A stretch of 64,000 bases of DNA from Diphasiastrum complanatum (GCA_029204225.1 CM055113.1:24773571-24837570); one strand, 5' to 3'; counted from the stretch's first letter, positions 23,929 to 36,783 are shown. Program-made: numbers and translations. The notes: generated by a model not told the origin, from the sequence alone.

Positions 23929-25230
23929 TTACTTTTTTCTCATATACAAATAGGAATGCTTTCTACCTAGTTCAATAGGAGTATTCACTGGTTTGCAGTC
24001 CTGCAACCTAAACCTGTGCAGCAACTCTTTGACATACTTCACCTGTGTTAAACCCACTCCGTGTCCTTTTTGCCACACCTCTACTCCAAGGCAATAATGC
24101 ATCAGGCTGAGATCTGTCATCTCGAATTGTTCCATGAGGTCTTTCTTGATCATGTCTATCATCTCTTGATTATTTTCCGTAATAATCAAGTCATCAACAT
24201 AAAGAGCAATCAAAGCAACCATACCATCAAAGCATAAAACATATAGATTTGGATCAGAATGTGTTCTCACCATCCCCTTTGAACAAAAATAGGCATCAAT
24301 CCTGCTATACCACACACTTGGTGCTTGTTTGAGACCATAAAGTGCTTTCTTCAAGCGACATACTTTATTTTCCTGTCGCTTCGCTACAAAGCCTTTAGGT
24401 TGATCCATGAACACTTCTTCTTCTAACTCACCATTTAGAAAAGCAGATTTCACATCCATCTGATGCAAAGGCCAACCAAAATGTGAAGCTAAAGCAACAA
24501 GTAGACGTAGAGTATTCCACTTACAAATCGGTGCAAAGGTCTCCTCATAGTCGATGCCTTTACTTTGCGCATACCCTTTGATCACCAATATTGCCTTGTG
24601 CTTTGCTATACTTCCATCTGCATGATACTTAGTTCTGTATACCCATTTGCAACTTATGGGTTTCTTGCCAACTGGTGGTTCTACTAAGTCCCATGTGCTA
24701 TGCTTAGCAATTGACTCCATCATCTCTCCCATGGCCTTGACCCAAATGTCATCATCCTTCGCTTCACCATAAGTCAAAGGTTCTTTGCTTTGAATAATGC
24801 TAGATAAGAGAGCATAATTTGCTTCATACCTTTCAGGTTGTGTCTTCTCTCTTGTTGATCTTCGTAGCTCTCCCTGGCTAGATGATCCTGGAAAGTCATC
24901 CATGTCGCAGCTCTCCAACAATCTCTCAAACCACTTAGGGAGCTTCCTGTCAGGTGATCGGCTTCCTGGTGAAAATGTATTCGACGTTACATCATTCTCC
25001 TTGCGTTTATCACCTGCAACTTCAATCCTTCTTGCACCAAAAGGTTTGTCCCTACCTCTCCAACCTGTCTCTTGAGGTTGAGTAGTATCCTCATGTTCAT
25101 CACTCGGAAGGTCAATGAATGGATCATCATCAGGTGATATCCTCACTATACCATCTTTCCCACTGGATGTGTCTATCTTCCTAGAATCCTCGTCTTCATA
25201 CATCTTCGGATTCATCAAAGATAACATCAC
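23929..25230 (-). pseudogene. copia-3 reverse transcriptase region, truncated
   Basis: After a linker with RRSTREKTQPERY, the reverse transcriptase shows KPISCKWVYRTKYHADGS, YEETFAPICKW, HQMDVKSAFLNGELEEEV, YGLKQAP.VWYSRI and YVDDLIITE. The frame is open for 433 codons but ends in foreign sequence at the fragment border, so RNase H is lacking. It has no start of its own. Confidence 0.88.
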
Positions 25231-25319
25231 GGCTTATATGGATTGTGTTTCCACTGAATCAAAACATCTATAGCCCTTCACACGATCATCATATCCTAGG
25301 AATATGCATTTGATAGCTT

Positions 25320-26069
25320 TTACATCAAGTTTACGTCTTTCTTCCTTAGGAATGTGTACAAAGGCCTTACATCCAAAGATTTGCAATGGTTCACCTTTGG
25401 CTTCCTCTTCGTGAATGCTTCCTCAGGTGTTATCTTTGGTATGGCAATGGTAGGACTTCTATTCTGAAGATAGACTGCCGTGCTACATGCTTCTGACCAA
25501 AAATCTTTTGGTAGTTTCATCTCAGCTAGCATAGATTTGACACTTTCCACAATCGTACGATTCTTGCGTTCAGCTACACCATTGAGAGCAGGAGTATGAG
25601 CTTGCATAAATTGCCTTTTAATCCCACATTGATCACAAAGATCATTGAAGTCATTAGACTTGTACTCACCTCCACTATCTGATCTTAGGACTTTGATCTT
25701 CCTACCTGTCTGATTTTCGACCAATGCTTTGAAGCTCTTGAAGTTATCAAATGCATCTTATTTCTTCTTCAAGAAGTAGATCCATGTCTTACATGACATA
25801 TTATCAATAACGGTCATGAAATAGAAGGCTTTACCTAAGGACACGGTCCTCATAGGCCCGCATAAATCTGTGTGGATTAAATCCAGGATGTTCTTTGCTC
25901 TTGCAACACCTCCTTTATTGAACTTCTCTCGATGCTGCTTCCCATATACACAAGATTCGCACATCGATTTCAAGTGATCTTTTATGGTAGGCAATCCTGT
26001 TACCATCTCCAATTTTCTCATCAAACTGAGGCTTCCCAAGTCCAAGTGACCAAGCCTCTTATGCCACAA
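25320..26069 (-). pseudogene. copia-3 integrase, frameshifted
   Basis: Two overlapping pieces cover the integrase. One has the zinc domain, WHKRLGHLD and CESC, and the first Asp in LIHTDLCGPM (26069-25758). The other has RSDSGGEYKSNDF and NGVAERKNRT with the second Asp and the Glu (25724-25320). They are separated by a stop near 25758, and the C-terminus drops out of frame near 25380. Confidence 0.85.
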
Positions 26070-26197
26070 CTCAGTTTACGATGGAATGGATGATACAAGT
26101 CCATGTTGCTCCTTAATTGTAGTATTCCACCTGTACAATTTTGTATTGGGCTCTCTTACTCCATCCGCAATAACTTTGAACTTTTGGTTCACATCCT

Positions 26198-27422
26198 TCA
26201 CAAAGCAGCGATCATGGGGAATTCTACTTTCAACTTTTGATCAGTAACGACTCCAACATAAAGTAGATTTTTCTTCAAACCTGGTACATAAAGTACCTCC
26301 CTGATCATCCTACTTTTGCCATCAGGTAGTTGGATTGAAACGGTGCCTATCCCCTTGATCTTGCACACCTCACCATTTGCTTCTGAAACAGATGTTCCAT
26401 TATCCAACACTTCCAAGCTACTGAACCAATTCTTGTTACCTGTCATGTGTCTTGTGGCTCCCGAGTCAATATACCATGCTTGATCATCTTGATTAGATGA
26501 CAATGCAGATATGAATATGCTAGAGTCTTCAGTCTCACCCTCATCGACAAGGTTACCTGCTTGTTTTGGTTTTCCTTTGCCTTGTTCCACTAGGAATTTG
26601 CGACATTCACTCTTCCAATGGCCCTTTTTATCACAATGGAAGCACTTGCCTTTCTTTTTTGGTCTTACTGGAAGATCCCTCGTCCTCCTAAGACTTGGCA
26701 AATTGTTGTTTAGACTTCTTCTTGCCCTTGCCTTGTTTCTGGCATGTCGCAAGTGCTTGATCGTCAATATTTTGACATCTAGCTTTCACCATTTCTCACC
26801 GCTGTTCTTCCTGCATCAAGATTCCTGTGAGCTCGTCAAAGGTTGGCAATCTTTCTCTTGATGCTATTCTGCTCACAAACATCTGATAGGATTCTACAAT
26901 GCCGCACAATGCATTGTGCACCAGCTCCACATCACGTATGTGCTCACCAATAGAATGCAGTTCATCTCTCATTGTCTTGATTCTGGTCATGTACGTCTGA
27001 ATGTGCTCTCCTTGTTCCATGCGGGCACTATTCAACTTTGACTTCAGAAACATGATTCTTGACGGATTTGACGTCTCGAATTGCTCCTTTAGCACATCCC
27101 ATGCCTGTCTGGGTGTAACAACATCACAAATGTGGATAATGATGTGATCCTTCACTGACAAGTTAATGAAGGTCAAAGCTTTCCTCATCTTTTTATCGAA
27201 CACTTTGATATCCGGTTCATTTGGCGGCCTTCTCTCATTACTTGTGATGACTTCCCACACGTCTTTCTCCATCAGTACGTTTTTCATTTTGAATTTCCAC
27301 ACTGCATAGTTAGAAATCCTGTCCAATTTGCTACTTTCACTCAAAATGGACTCTCCCATATTTGTCATCGCAAAACTGCTTGAAGCTTCTGTCGTAGGCC
27401 AAAAACAGTATGTTGAGGCCAA
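26198..27422 (-). pseudogene. copia-3 gag and protease, frameshifted
   Basis: Gag occupies 27422-26796, with ISNYAVWKFKMKNVL, RQAWDVLKEQFET and a fairly complete UBN2-type domain. A break near 26780 separates it from the part with the zinc knuckle CFHCDKKGHWKSEC and the protease motif AWYIDSGATRHMTG (26767-26198). The likely start is near 27365 (MTNMGESIL). From 27423 to 27880 I see only unassigned sequence that may include leader. Confidence 0.83.
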
Positions 27423-28246
27423 AAGTGATGTTAGAAGTTGAAAATAATGACCTGCATTTTTTCCCTTACCAGGCCACTCGCCGCTTTTCCACCAATTTGA
27501 AAGCCAAATCGGCGTCGCCTTCCGAAATGCACTCAGTCGTCGACTCCCAACAACTTGCCCAATGAAATGGTGAAATCACTTAGGGCGCACTCCGAACACT
27601 TTCTTTGCCGCAATCACTTTGTTTTGCTGTACCGTACTTGCAGGTACAGTCCGGATGCCCTTCGTTTGGGGGTTATAGACTTTTGTTTGGGTCAAAACGG
27701 GCAAAGGACCCAAAAATAGGGACTTTTCTAGTTTTTGAACTGTTTCTTTACCTTGAAGAAACTTCACTCTTCACTTGTGAAGGGACCCAACTCCAATTTC
27801 AATATGAAAATTTTTAATGAAGTTGAAGGCCAAAATGCACTTCACTTCTTCAGGGCCCTCTTCAACAACCCTTCAGACTCTAGCACAAACTAGTAAGCAT
27901 GAAACATAAATCAAGACTCTGCTAATTAGGGTAGCATGAATTGGTAATCATGAAACATAAACGAATGGCATCAGAAACGCACACGCACACTCTAAACCCT
28001 AAAACCATAACACACATGAGGATAAAAAAAAAAAAGAACATAGTAGAGTGCTAATCAAATCTCCCGAACCGTACGGTTATATCGTATTCCAGAATGTCAC
28101 CACATGCTCCCTCCCTACGGCATTTGGGCTTTCTCATGGAACTTATCGTCCAACAAGAAACATCTCAGCCACGTCTTTATCGGAAGAAAACAAGGGCTAC
28201 ACACCTTCCTAGAATTGGGAGTGTTCGTTACATTTAACTCTTTCAT

Positions 28247-28249
<3 letters not shown>

Positions 28250-28320
<71 letters not shown>
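28250..28320. repeat. (CT)n microsatellite in array unit 1
   Basis: An uninterrupted CT run of about 71 bp between TTTCATGAT and CCAAATCTCTCG. The matching tract in unit 2 (28988-29007) is only about 20 bp. Confidence 0.95.
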
Positions 28321-28322
<2 letters not shown>

Positions 28323-29450
28323 AATCTCTCGCTCTCTATTTCTAAGCATGAAAACATAACCAATACACAACACATAAACTATGATCTTGTAAATTAAAAT
28401 AACAGGACTAGGTTAAGATCCTACAAATTAGAGTAGCACAAACTAGTAAGCATGAAACATAAATCAAGATTCTGCGAATTAGGGTAGCATGAATTGAAAA
28501 TCATGAAACATAAAAGAATGGCATCACACACTCACACGCACACTCTTAACCCTAAAATCATAACACACATGAGGATAAATAAAAGAAAAAACATAGTAGA
28601 GTGCTACTCAAAACTCCCGAACCGTACGGTTAGAAACATATATCAAAATTATCGGAATCAGGGTAGCATGAACTGGTAATCATGAAACATAAACAAATGG
28701 CATCACACACGCACACGCACACGCACACGCACACTCTAAACCCTAAAATCATAACACACACGAGGATAAAAAAAACAACATAGTAGATTCCTAACCAAAA
28801 CTCCCCAACCGTACGGTTATATCCTATTCCAGAATGTCACCAAATGCTCCCTCCCTATGGCGTTTGGGCTTTCTTATGGAAGTTATCGTCCAACAAAAAA
28901 CATTTGAACCACGTCTATATCAGAAGAAAACAAGGGCTACACACCTTGCTAGAATTGGGAGTGTTGGTTATCTTTAACTCCTTCATGATCTCTCTCTCTC
29001 TCTCTCCAAATCTCTCGCTCTCTATTTCTAAGCATGAAAACATAACCAATACACAACACATAAACTATGATCTTGTAAATTAAAATTACAGGACTAGGTT
29101 AAGATCCTACAAATTAGAATAGCACAAACTAGTAAGCATGAAACATAAATCAAGATTCTGCGAATTAGGGTAGCATGAACTGGTAATCATGAAACATAAA
29201 CGAATGGCATCACACACGCACACGCACACTCTAAACCCTAAAACTGTACGGTTATATCCTATTCTAGAATGTCACTACATGCTCCCTCCCTACGACGTTT
29301 GGGGTTTCTCGTTGAACTTATCGTCAAACAAGAAACATTTGATGCACACCTTTATCAGAAGAAAACAAGGGCTACACACCTTTCTAGAATTGGGAGTGTT
29401 GGTTACCTTTAACTCTTTCATGATCTCTCTGTCTCTGTCTCTCTCTCTCT

Positions 29451-29555
<105 letters not shown>

Positions 29556-29960
29556 AATCTCTCGCTCTCTATTTCTAAGCATGAAATCATAACCACACAA
29601 CACATAAACTATGATGTTGTAAATTAATATAACAGGACTAGGTTGAGATCCTACAAATCAAAGTAGCACATACTAGTAAGCATGAAACATAAATCAAGGT
29701 TCTGCAAATTAGAGTAGCATGAACTGGTAATCATGAAACATAAATGAATGGCATCACACGTGCACATGCACACTCTAAACTCTAAAACCATAACACACAC
29801 GAGAATAAAAAAAAAAACATAGTAGAGTGCTAATCAAAACTCCCGAACCATACGGTTATATCCTATTCTAGAATGTCACCACATGCTCCCTCCCTATGGT
29901 GTTTGGGCTTCCCGAACCGTACGGTTATATCCTATTCCAAAATGTCACCTACGCACCAAG

Positions 29961-30554
29961 GGAGAAACTCTTCCTCACATGGCTCTGGGGGAGGTTATAA
30001 TGAGATCCATGATAATTTGACCGTATTCACCCTGATTTTGATCTCATCATCAAGGTGACATGTTTTTGATTTGAGGTTCTCAATTCGGACTCTCGATTGG
30101 TGTCTCAAAGTAGGGAGATAGATCCTCATTAGGGAAAATATGGGCTCAAAATGGGCTCTTTAAAAAATTTCACTTTAGAGAGAGATTACGTAGAGAGAGA
30201 ATGCAAACTGGTAACTTTTGGTCGTCCTTTTTTGAGTTTTCGGCCTTGCCCGATGTTTAACTTGTATGGTTAACTTCAGACATTAGTTAGTTAATCTGGA
30301 GATGTAATAACTTCTCTGCATGCTCGTTTCAAAATTCGAGACTAGAGCTTTAAGGTTGTAAATCTTGATGTGTTAATTGCAAAAATTGAAGCGGGAGTGC
30401 AACGAGCATTTTTGAAATCTTTGTATGCTTACAATGAAATATGAGGCGGGACGATTTTTCAGCGCAACATAGACATTGCAAAAGTAAGGTATGCTAGATC
30501 TATTCAGTTTGACTTATTGTAGTGTGAAGCATTTATGGATTTTAGCTTTCAACA
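29961..30554 (+). other. No gene seen
   Basis: AT-rich sequence between the tandem array and a decayed coding region. Some of it (about 30420-30554) may be the 5' part of that coding region, but I cannot support a frame. Confidence 0.3.
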
Positions 30555-31846
30555 ATGGAAAGGTTCCATTTGCATGTTGCACTTCCTATGGAATGCACTC
30601 CAATTATTAAGAAAAATTCGAAAGCTGTAGAGAATGTTGCTGCTATAGTTAGAGAATTGAGAATGAATAATCATAAGAATATAGATTTGTGGGTGGATGG
30701 ATCAATTTATCCTAATGATCCAGCTACCAATTTGTGTCCAGATTTTAAGTCTGTAACTCATCTTCTCAGATTTGTATCCGAGCGGATTACTTGGATATTG
30801 TCAAAGGTTGTGTGATATTGGAATGCATAGTGTATCTTGTATTAATCAACAAATACAGTTTGCTAATCGACAATTGCAACGTGCAAGACCACAATTTCTT
30901 CATTATGTGCAACACACTAGTGCTGAAAACAATGCAATCAAGCATGCTATATCAGAGTTGAATGCTACAGTCACTACTCTTCAGGGATCAAACCTAGAAA
31001 TGTTAGAATCTATGGAGGAGTTGCGATCCGACAGTTTATAATCTGTTGTTGATATAAAAGTTATCAAAAAGACAATGATGATAAGATAAAGAAAGAGAGT
31101 ACCGATGAAGAATGTTGATGACTTATCTACACACAATGACAATCAGAAAAAATAGATTCGAGCATTTAAGTAAGTTTTCTTATAAACAGTTTATTTGATT
31201 TGTATTGGTCATACAAGTTTCATTTGCATTTAATAATATGCATTATCAATTTATTAAACATAATTTGAGTTTTATATGTTTGTTGCAGATCATATGTTTG
31301 GTGGCAAAGAACTATTTAACAGATTGTTCATGCATCGGATCTTCTTTAAGACATGTTTTACCAAGAAAGTCAGCAAGGCAATGATGAAAAATGCTCGGCT
31401 TGACAAAATGAAAAATGAAATTGCAGAGACTGTTGTGAATAAGGTTCAAACTTACTTGGATGCAAATGTGATACTAGGTGCATGTGATGTTTATGGAATT
31501 AGCAGAAATGCTTATTCTACTTTTTTTAGAGTAGTTAAAGAAGCCTTTTCTCAAGTGTGAAGAAAACATATCTTCCTCGTCCATATCAGGTAAGATTAGC
31601 AAGAAATTATTATAATGATGGAATTTTCAAAGTAGTTGGCCAACCACTTCATATAGCTCAGTTATATAAATCAGAATATGGAGAGTGCAATTACAACGAT
31701 TGCAATAATATTTTTCTTGATAGGGAAAGTATTCTAAAATACATTATTTGATTCTATAAACTAGACGAACATAAAGAAAATGGAAAGATCATTATTGTAA
31801 TAAAATTGGATGAAACCAACATTAGAGAAAATTTGGCCTTATAAGG
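30555..31846 (+). pseudogene. Decayed coding region of unknown family
   Basis: Several frames on one strand read like protein and follow one another. They are 30555-30815 (RELRMNNHKNIDLWVDGSIYPND), a shifted continuation 30810-31041 rich in Gln, Asn and Leu and possibly coiled coil, 31276-31560 (KVQTYLDANVILGACDVYG), and 31557-31846. The last reads YLPRPYQVRLARNYYND, passes one TGA at 31749-31751 and continues in frame with KIIIVIKLDETNIREN. A candidate intron with GTAAGT at 31170 and TTGCAG at 31283-31288 lies between the second and third pieces. I do not recognise the family. The frame breaks and the strand-specific coding look suggest a degraded mobile-element gene, but this is inference. 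Confidence 0.45.
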
Positions 31847-33020
31847 ATTGCCACATAGGATGACAATTTTTTGGCAATGTAAAATACTAAAATAAAATCT
31901 TTTTTTTTGCCCGCAGTCCTGGCCACACAGTCTTCGATGATTAGCTATTATGTGGGTAATATAGTATGTGACAAAAAAAAATCATAACTTTTGAACGACA
32001 ACTCGGATTGAGACAATTACAGTGCCATTAGGAAGCCCTTGACGAGAACTTTTCAATGACATCCAACATGACCCAGTTTCAAGCTACGATGAAGAAGTTA
32101 TGGCCAGTCATAGTTTTGGTTGGTCAACACTTGGTCAACCCAATACCTCTTTCAAGCGCAGTTGACCTGTGTGACAGCGTAATCTAATGGCATCGTAATC
32201 GTCTCAATTTGAGTTGTGGTTCAAATTTGAGTGTTTTGATTGGACCATGTGAAAGAAACTTTTGAGAAAAAAAATAAAAGGTATCTTTTTGAAAGGCCCC
32301 TTTTGTGCTCAAATTTTCTCTAATGAATCATCAAAGGTTAAAAGTTGGAACGAGTGAGTCTCACGTCGAGGACTTTTGAACAAGACATGCGTTGATTCGA
32401 TATTCCGTTGGAAGATGCTGATAACGCTTCATCGCGCGTGAATGATTATGATCGGGGTGTCAAAAATCAGGTGCGCATTGAATCCATATCGCATAAGAAG
32501 AGGCTGATATCACATCAGTGCACGAGAGGAGATTGTCCTCTTTGAAAGTATTTGCTTGCAACTCTCTGTCTTGAGGTGCAGACCTCTTTCTTAGCTGGGT
32601 TTTTTTCTTGGAAATAAAGGTTGTATCGTTTCTAATTCAAAATTTGGCCTTTGTAAAACTCTCAACGATTTCTTGGTGGGATGTATAATGTGAATCATCA
32701 TCATGCACAATCCAATTGAATCCATAACATGAATTCACATTCTTGTGAGCACTCGCTTTCATCAAACTTATATCATAATCTAGCACGCTAGCATCGATCT
32801 TGGTATTTTACTATTCTTCTCAGTAAACGCTTTCAAGAAAACTGAGCCACAATCATTTAAGCCTTCTTGAATGTCAATCATGCATCCACAATTCAGTTTC
32901 TTTCCAGCATCCTTCTTGACAGCAAAAAAAAAAATGTCACATTCTCATCAAAGTCCATCACTTTGAAGCTTCACTTATAATTATAGTCAATCTCAACAAA
33001 ATTGTCCAATTCACCGATTA
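31847..33020 (+). other. Non-coding, with a dispersed repeat
   Basis: The stretch 31980-32230 (TAACTTTTGAACGACAACTC...) resembles 44329-44400 and 44560-44690. They share an order of short blocks that includes GTGCC, CTTTCCAATG and TCTCAATTTGAGTTG. No open frame of interest is seen. Confidence 0.4.
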
Positions 33021-34294
33021 TAGTTCCTTCTCTACTGAGTTTCTTTGCATTCCCTTTGACTCTACTACACATATTTTCTCCCCAACACTTATAAAAATAA
33101 ATTTCACCCAAAGAGATCAATGGGGCAAGACAGAACTCAACAATAGTGGCAATGAGCCTTGATAAGTTAGCTTTTAGTTGATCATAGTCTATTAGTATCA
33201 TTTATTTGTGATGTAATATTAATCTCATGATATTATCAATACAAGCATCATCCACAACCGATCAATGTTTTCTTCTAGAGTGATTTATGATGTAATTGAA
33301 ACTATTTAAGATTATTTGTAATGGTCCTGATGACATGCGGCGAAAGTTGAGGACAACTATTTTGTTATTGACTCCACTAAGCATTGGACATATTAGTCAA
33401 GTGATAAATTTGTAGTTCCTCAACAATGTGAGCAAGTACATAAATGTGTTCAATTGCAAATAGTCACAATTATTGCCCTTTTTGTGCTAATTAGTTAATC
33501 TTCTATATATAAATTGTATATGTATATATGTGCTTGAGCTCAAGCAATTATAACATGCACTACTTTATTGGATGTGTGCTTCTTTGTGGACTACAAGAGA
33601 CTGTAATTTGGTAGGTGCAAAAGTTGTGCATGTGATGATTTTTATGGCAAGTAAAGAATGAAGTGATGATTGCAAATACTTTGTTTGCAAAATTATTGCT
33701 CATGAATGCTTGAAAGATATTGTGATGCGAGAGCTTGATAGTATAGTAAAGTGTGGTTTGAATGATACTCACATCTTTTCCTAACATTTTTATAACTTGT
33801 TACAAGGAAGAGCAATTTTCCATACACTAATATAAATAAACTAATGTGCACAAACTCCCATATTAATATGAACATAGATTATAGTTGCCCACACCTAAAT
33901 TTGGGCATCCTTGGGCATTTCTTTCTCTAAAAACTCTATTTCCTAGTTGGCACTTGTTATAAGGTCTTTTTTGAATTGAAAACTATTCATGGGTTGGTTG
34001 ATGAGGAGTCTTTTAAACTCGCTACCCAATGCTTTATAAGTTTATTAGAAGCTCTCAAATATATGGACATCCAAGTCCTATCCTAACGCCTTCCAACATG
34101 GGACTTATTGCTAGAATAGAAGTCAATTAGAAATTCATATATAAACTGCAGACTAGACAACTAAGATATGGACAACGTCATGACTTCTAATTAGCAAATT
34201 ACTTTATCAACATTTGGGGCTTGAACTTCAATCAAGCACAGTAGGAATGACTCTTTCAAATTTCCCGTCTGCAGAAGTAATTTTAATTTGTGGA
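33021..34294. repeat. Duplicated block, direct copy at 62213-64000
   Basis: The sequence matches 62213-62483 and 63043-64000 in the same orientation. The right-hand copy has about 560 extra bases (62484-63042) and lacks about 48 bases present here near 33668-33717. The block has no convincing gene. It leads into the inverted duplication that carries the chitinase copy. Confidence 0.85.
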
Positions 34295-34968
34295 CTACAA
34301 AACGATCATAGGTATACAATTGAATGCTGGTTGTGTATGTGATGATTTTATGGCAAGAAAGAATGAACGTGGATCGTGAATGATCTGCAAACAAATTGGT
34401 AGTTCGTGGATGTTGGCGATGATAGAAGTTAATAGCGATCAGCATCCTTTGAATGTTACTGTTTTTCGTAATCAGATAGAATATTTGTAATATTTGTAAG
34501 ATTTTGAGTTTATTTTGTGTGTTAGCCATATATTATAAGATGTTGCATCCAGTGTTTTCTGATCTGTAGTGGTAATGCAACAAATCTAAGATGAATTGGA
34601 ATGTAATGTCATTTGCAAAACATAAACCTTCATGTAAATTGTGAACGTGGAAAACCAACATGAAGTAGGAAATTCGCCTCTAGCATTTCTTATAGGTCGA
34701 GCTTTTCAGGGTACGTTTCTGGGCGACAAGCACGACTTATTTGGAAAAAAAAATTGTGAGTGCGATGCACTCCAATGCCTTGAGGCCAACACTCTGGTGG
34801 ACATCGTTGACAAGAATGAATGAATGGATGCCGTATGAATCTTCTGATTGAGCAGGAGTACATATTGATGGCATTATCCAACACCAAATTCCAATATGCA
34901 GAGCACGCATCGGTTAGTGTAAACGCATGGCAAGTGGCCTAGTCATTCCGGCTCTTTCAATATTTAGC

Positions 34969-35882
34969 TTAGGTAGAGAGAAAAGAAGCCACGGCCTGCT
35001 CCGTGCTGAAGCCACTTCCTTTGTCATTGTCCACGTTGAAGATCATGATGCCTGGGATGGTCAACTGCTGGGCGGCTCCAATGAAGTCGGATCCCTGCAG
35101 TCCTCTGCCAGCCGCCTCCACGCTAGGTAGCAGCTTGCTAGCATCGAAGCTGCCAGCCACAGTGTTGTATCTGCTTATGAAGTCGGATTGCGATGCCAAG
35201 CCATCAGCATAGAACTGATAGTTCACATAGTCTATGGAGGAGCCGAAGTTGGCAAAGAGGTCTTCGTAGATGGAGATAGTGGTTCAAAAGGGGCAATGGA
35301 GGCTATGGAAATAGTTCCAGAGCTCTTGAGCTGGGAGATGAGACCACCGATGCACGTGGTGAAGGTGGCAGAGGTGGGAAAGTTCTCGTAGTCGACGTCG
35401 ACGCCGTCCAGCGAGTACTCAGAGACGAGGTTGGAGATGGAGCTGACTGCATTGCTGATCCAAGTGTCGGTGCTGGGGGGGTCGTACCAGTCGACATTCC
35501 TGGTGGTGCCGTCTGAGAGGAATTGGGAGAAGCCTGCGAGGCTGACAAGAAGCTTGACGTTGGGATTGCTCTGTTTGAAGCTCTGTGCAGACTGAGGAGT
35601 GAGACTGGAAGCCCAAAAGGCATTAAAGTTACCATTCTGAGTGTTGCCCGATGCGTCTGCATCGATGGCGAAGGACAGCGGTAAGATGTATTGTAAGGAG
35701 GCAGAGATAGGGAGATCCGTGAACTGTAGGTCTGATGCTCCAGAGGCGCCAATGTAATCTACGATGAGGTTGCCGTGGCTGAATTGGAGGAGTGCACGAC
35801 CTCCTGCCCCAGGGAACTGTCTGAGCGCATAGGCCGCGTTGATGGCCATCATACATAGTATCATCAGGAGCACAGGTTGCAT
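34969..35882 (-). pseudogene. GH18 chitinase-like gene, copy 1, frameshifted
   Basis: This copy encodes the same protein as the intact genes at 55185 and 57333 up to SIASIAPF, then loses frame near 35284-35286 through a one-base deletion. The remaining 85 residues continue intact in another frame to the same stop. The signal peptide and the catalytic DGVDVDYE are retained, but the C-terminal third of the barrel would be lost. Other differences are few (for example S34F and Q155E). A TATATA at 35969-35974 lies about 90 bp upstream, as in copy 2. A short, truncated secreted product is possible; a working enzyme is unlikely. Confidence 0.92.
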
Positions 35883-36208
35883 AGCTGAAACCCGGGGAAG
35901 TTGAATTCCTCGCCTCTGTGCTATCGGAATAATTTCTGAATCAGCCTTTACTAGAGTAGTGCTGTATGTATATATGGTATGTTGACGAATTGTGGGCTCA
36001 CAGATGAGACGACGAGGGGATATGAATTATGAGATGGACCAGAGCAGTGCAGTGCAGTGCAATTATGCTTGGGAATTTGTGAATGACAGCCCATTTTATT
36101 TATATGGGCTCGTGAAGACTTGGGGCAGAGGAATTCGCGTCTAATGTTGTGGAATAGAGCAACTAAGTCAGTTGCTTGACATAGTCTATCCATTATTATA
36201 GGGGGCGT

Positions 36209-36344
36209 GTTGAAACTCCCATAAAGAAATATGCCTGAGGGCCTACCTTGCTGGGAGGGCCCTTGCCCGAGGGCGGGAGCCCGAGGGCAGGCCTCGACCA
36301 GCAGCGAGGAAGGCCCGAGTTGAAACTCCCATAAAGAAATATGC
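36209..36344. repeat. 84-bp GC-rich insertion between 26-bp direct repeats
   Basis: Two copies of the same 26 bases (36209-36234 and 36319-36344) enclose a GC-rich segment with two GCCCGAGGGC blocks. The corresponding place upstream of chitinase copy 2 (about 54829-54854) has a single copy and no insert, so this is an insertion with duplication of 26 target bases. Confidence 0.8.
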
Positions 36345-36783
36345 ACCAAGTTCACCTTACGTGAATGAATCTGCATTTGCGACTATTTTTTCAGCGTTAA
36401 GGAAAGAGCAAGGGTAGTCTCTTGCATGCGTCTAAGAATAAGAACATATGTGCCTCAATTTTGTTTTTTCCCAATTGGTTAAATGCTCGTTACCCAACTT
36501 GGGCAACATCACCTTTACCTCATTGCTTTTTGGCCTTGCCTTGCAAAAGGCAATAAATACTGTGTGTTGAGGTCGGTCAACCACGGAGTTTGATACAAAG
36601 TCAACGTTAAAGGATATTAATATGTGGTAGTGGTCTTAATTTTTAAGGCTGAACCATCATCAATTGAGGGCTACTAAAGTAACATGCATTGTTGCCATTT
36701 CAAATTTAGTACGTCGAAGTGCAAATTGCATGAGCAAAAAGCAAAAGTTTTTTATTATCTTTTGCATGATCCTAAGCAAAGGC

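Larger units (their letters stand above)
23929..27422 (-). mobile_element. Ty1/copia retrotransposon copia-3, broken, 3' end lost
   Basis: On the minus strand the order is Gag (27422-26796), zinc knuckle and protease (26767-26198), integrase zinc domain and core (26069-25320), then reverse transcriptase (25230-23929). RNase H and the 3' LTR are missing because the element is cut off against a copia-2-like fragment at 23929. No clear 5' LTR or primer-binding site is visible to the right. It is a different copia lineage from copia-1 and copia-2, related to the fragment at 42317-43990. Confidence 0.88.
34086..36783. repeat. Inverted duplication carrying chitinase copy 1
   Basis: Read on the minus strand, this block matches 54478-57062 on the plus strand across upstream sequence, the gene and downstream sequence. 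The outer limits are near TTTGCTTAGGATC (36783 / 54478) and GTTGGAAGGC (34086 / 57062). The two arms are about 17.7 kb apart. Confidence 0.88.

Noticed and set aside
27990-28005. Telomere repeat or interstitial telomere
   Set aside because: Each array unit has only one AAACCCTAAAA word. There is no tandem TTTAGGG run.
32971-33201. 76-codon frame on the minus strand with a counterpart at 62186-62395
   Set aside because: The copies differ at many amino acids over a short distance, with no sign of selection for the protein. It is explained by the duplicated block.
34191-34529. 112-codon frame on the minus strand, also open at 56626-56955
   Set aside because: The two copies belong to the recent inverted duplication, so shared openness says little. 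The composition is that of AT-rich non-coding DNA and no domain is visible.
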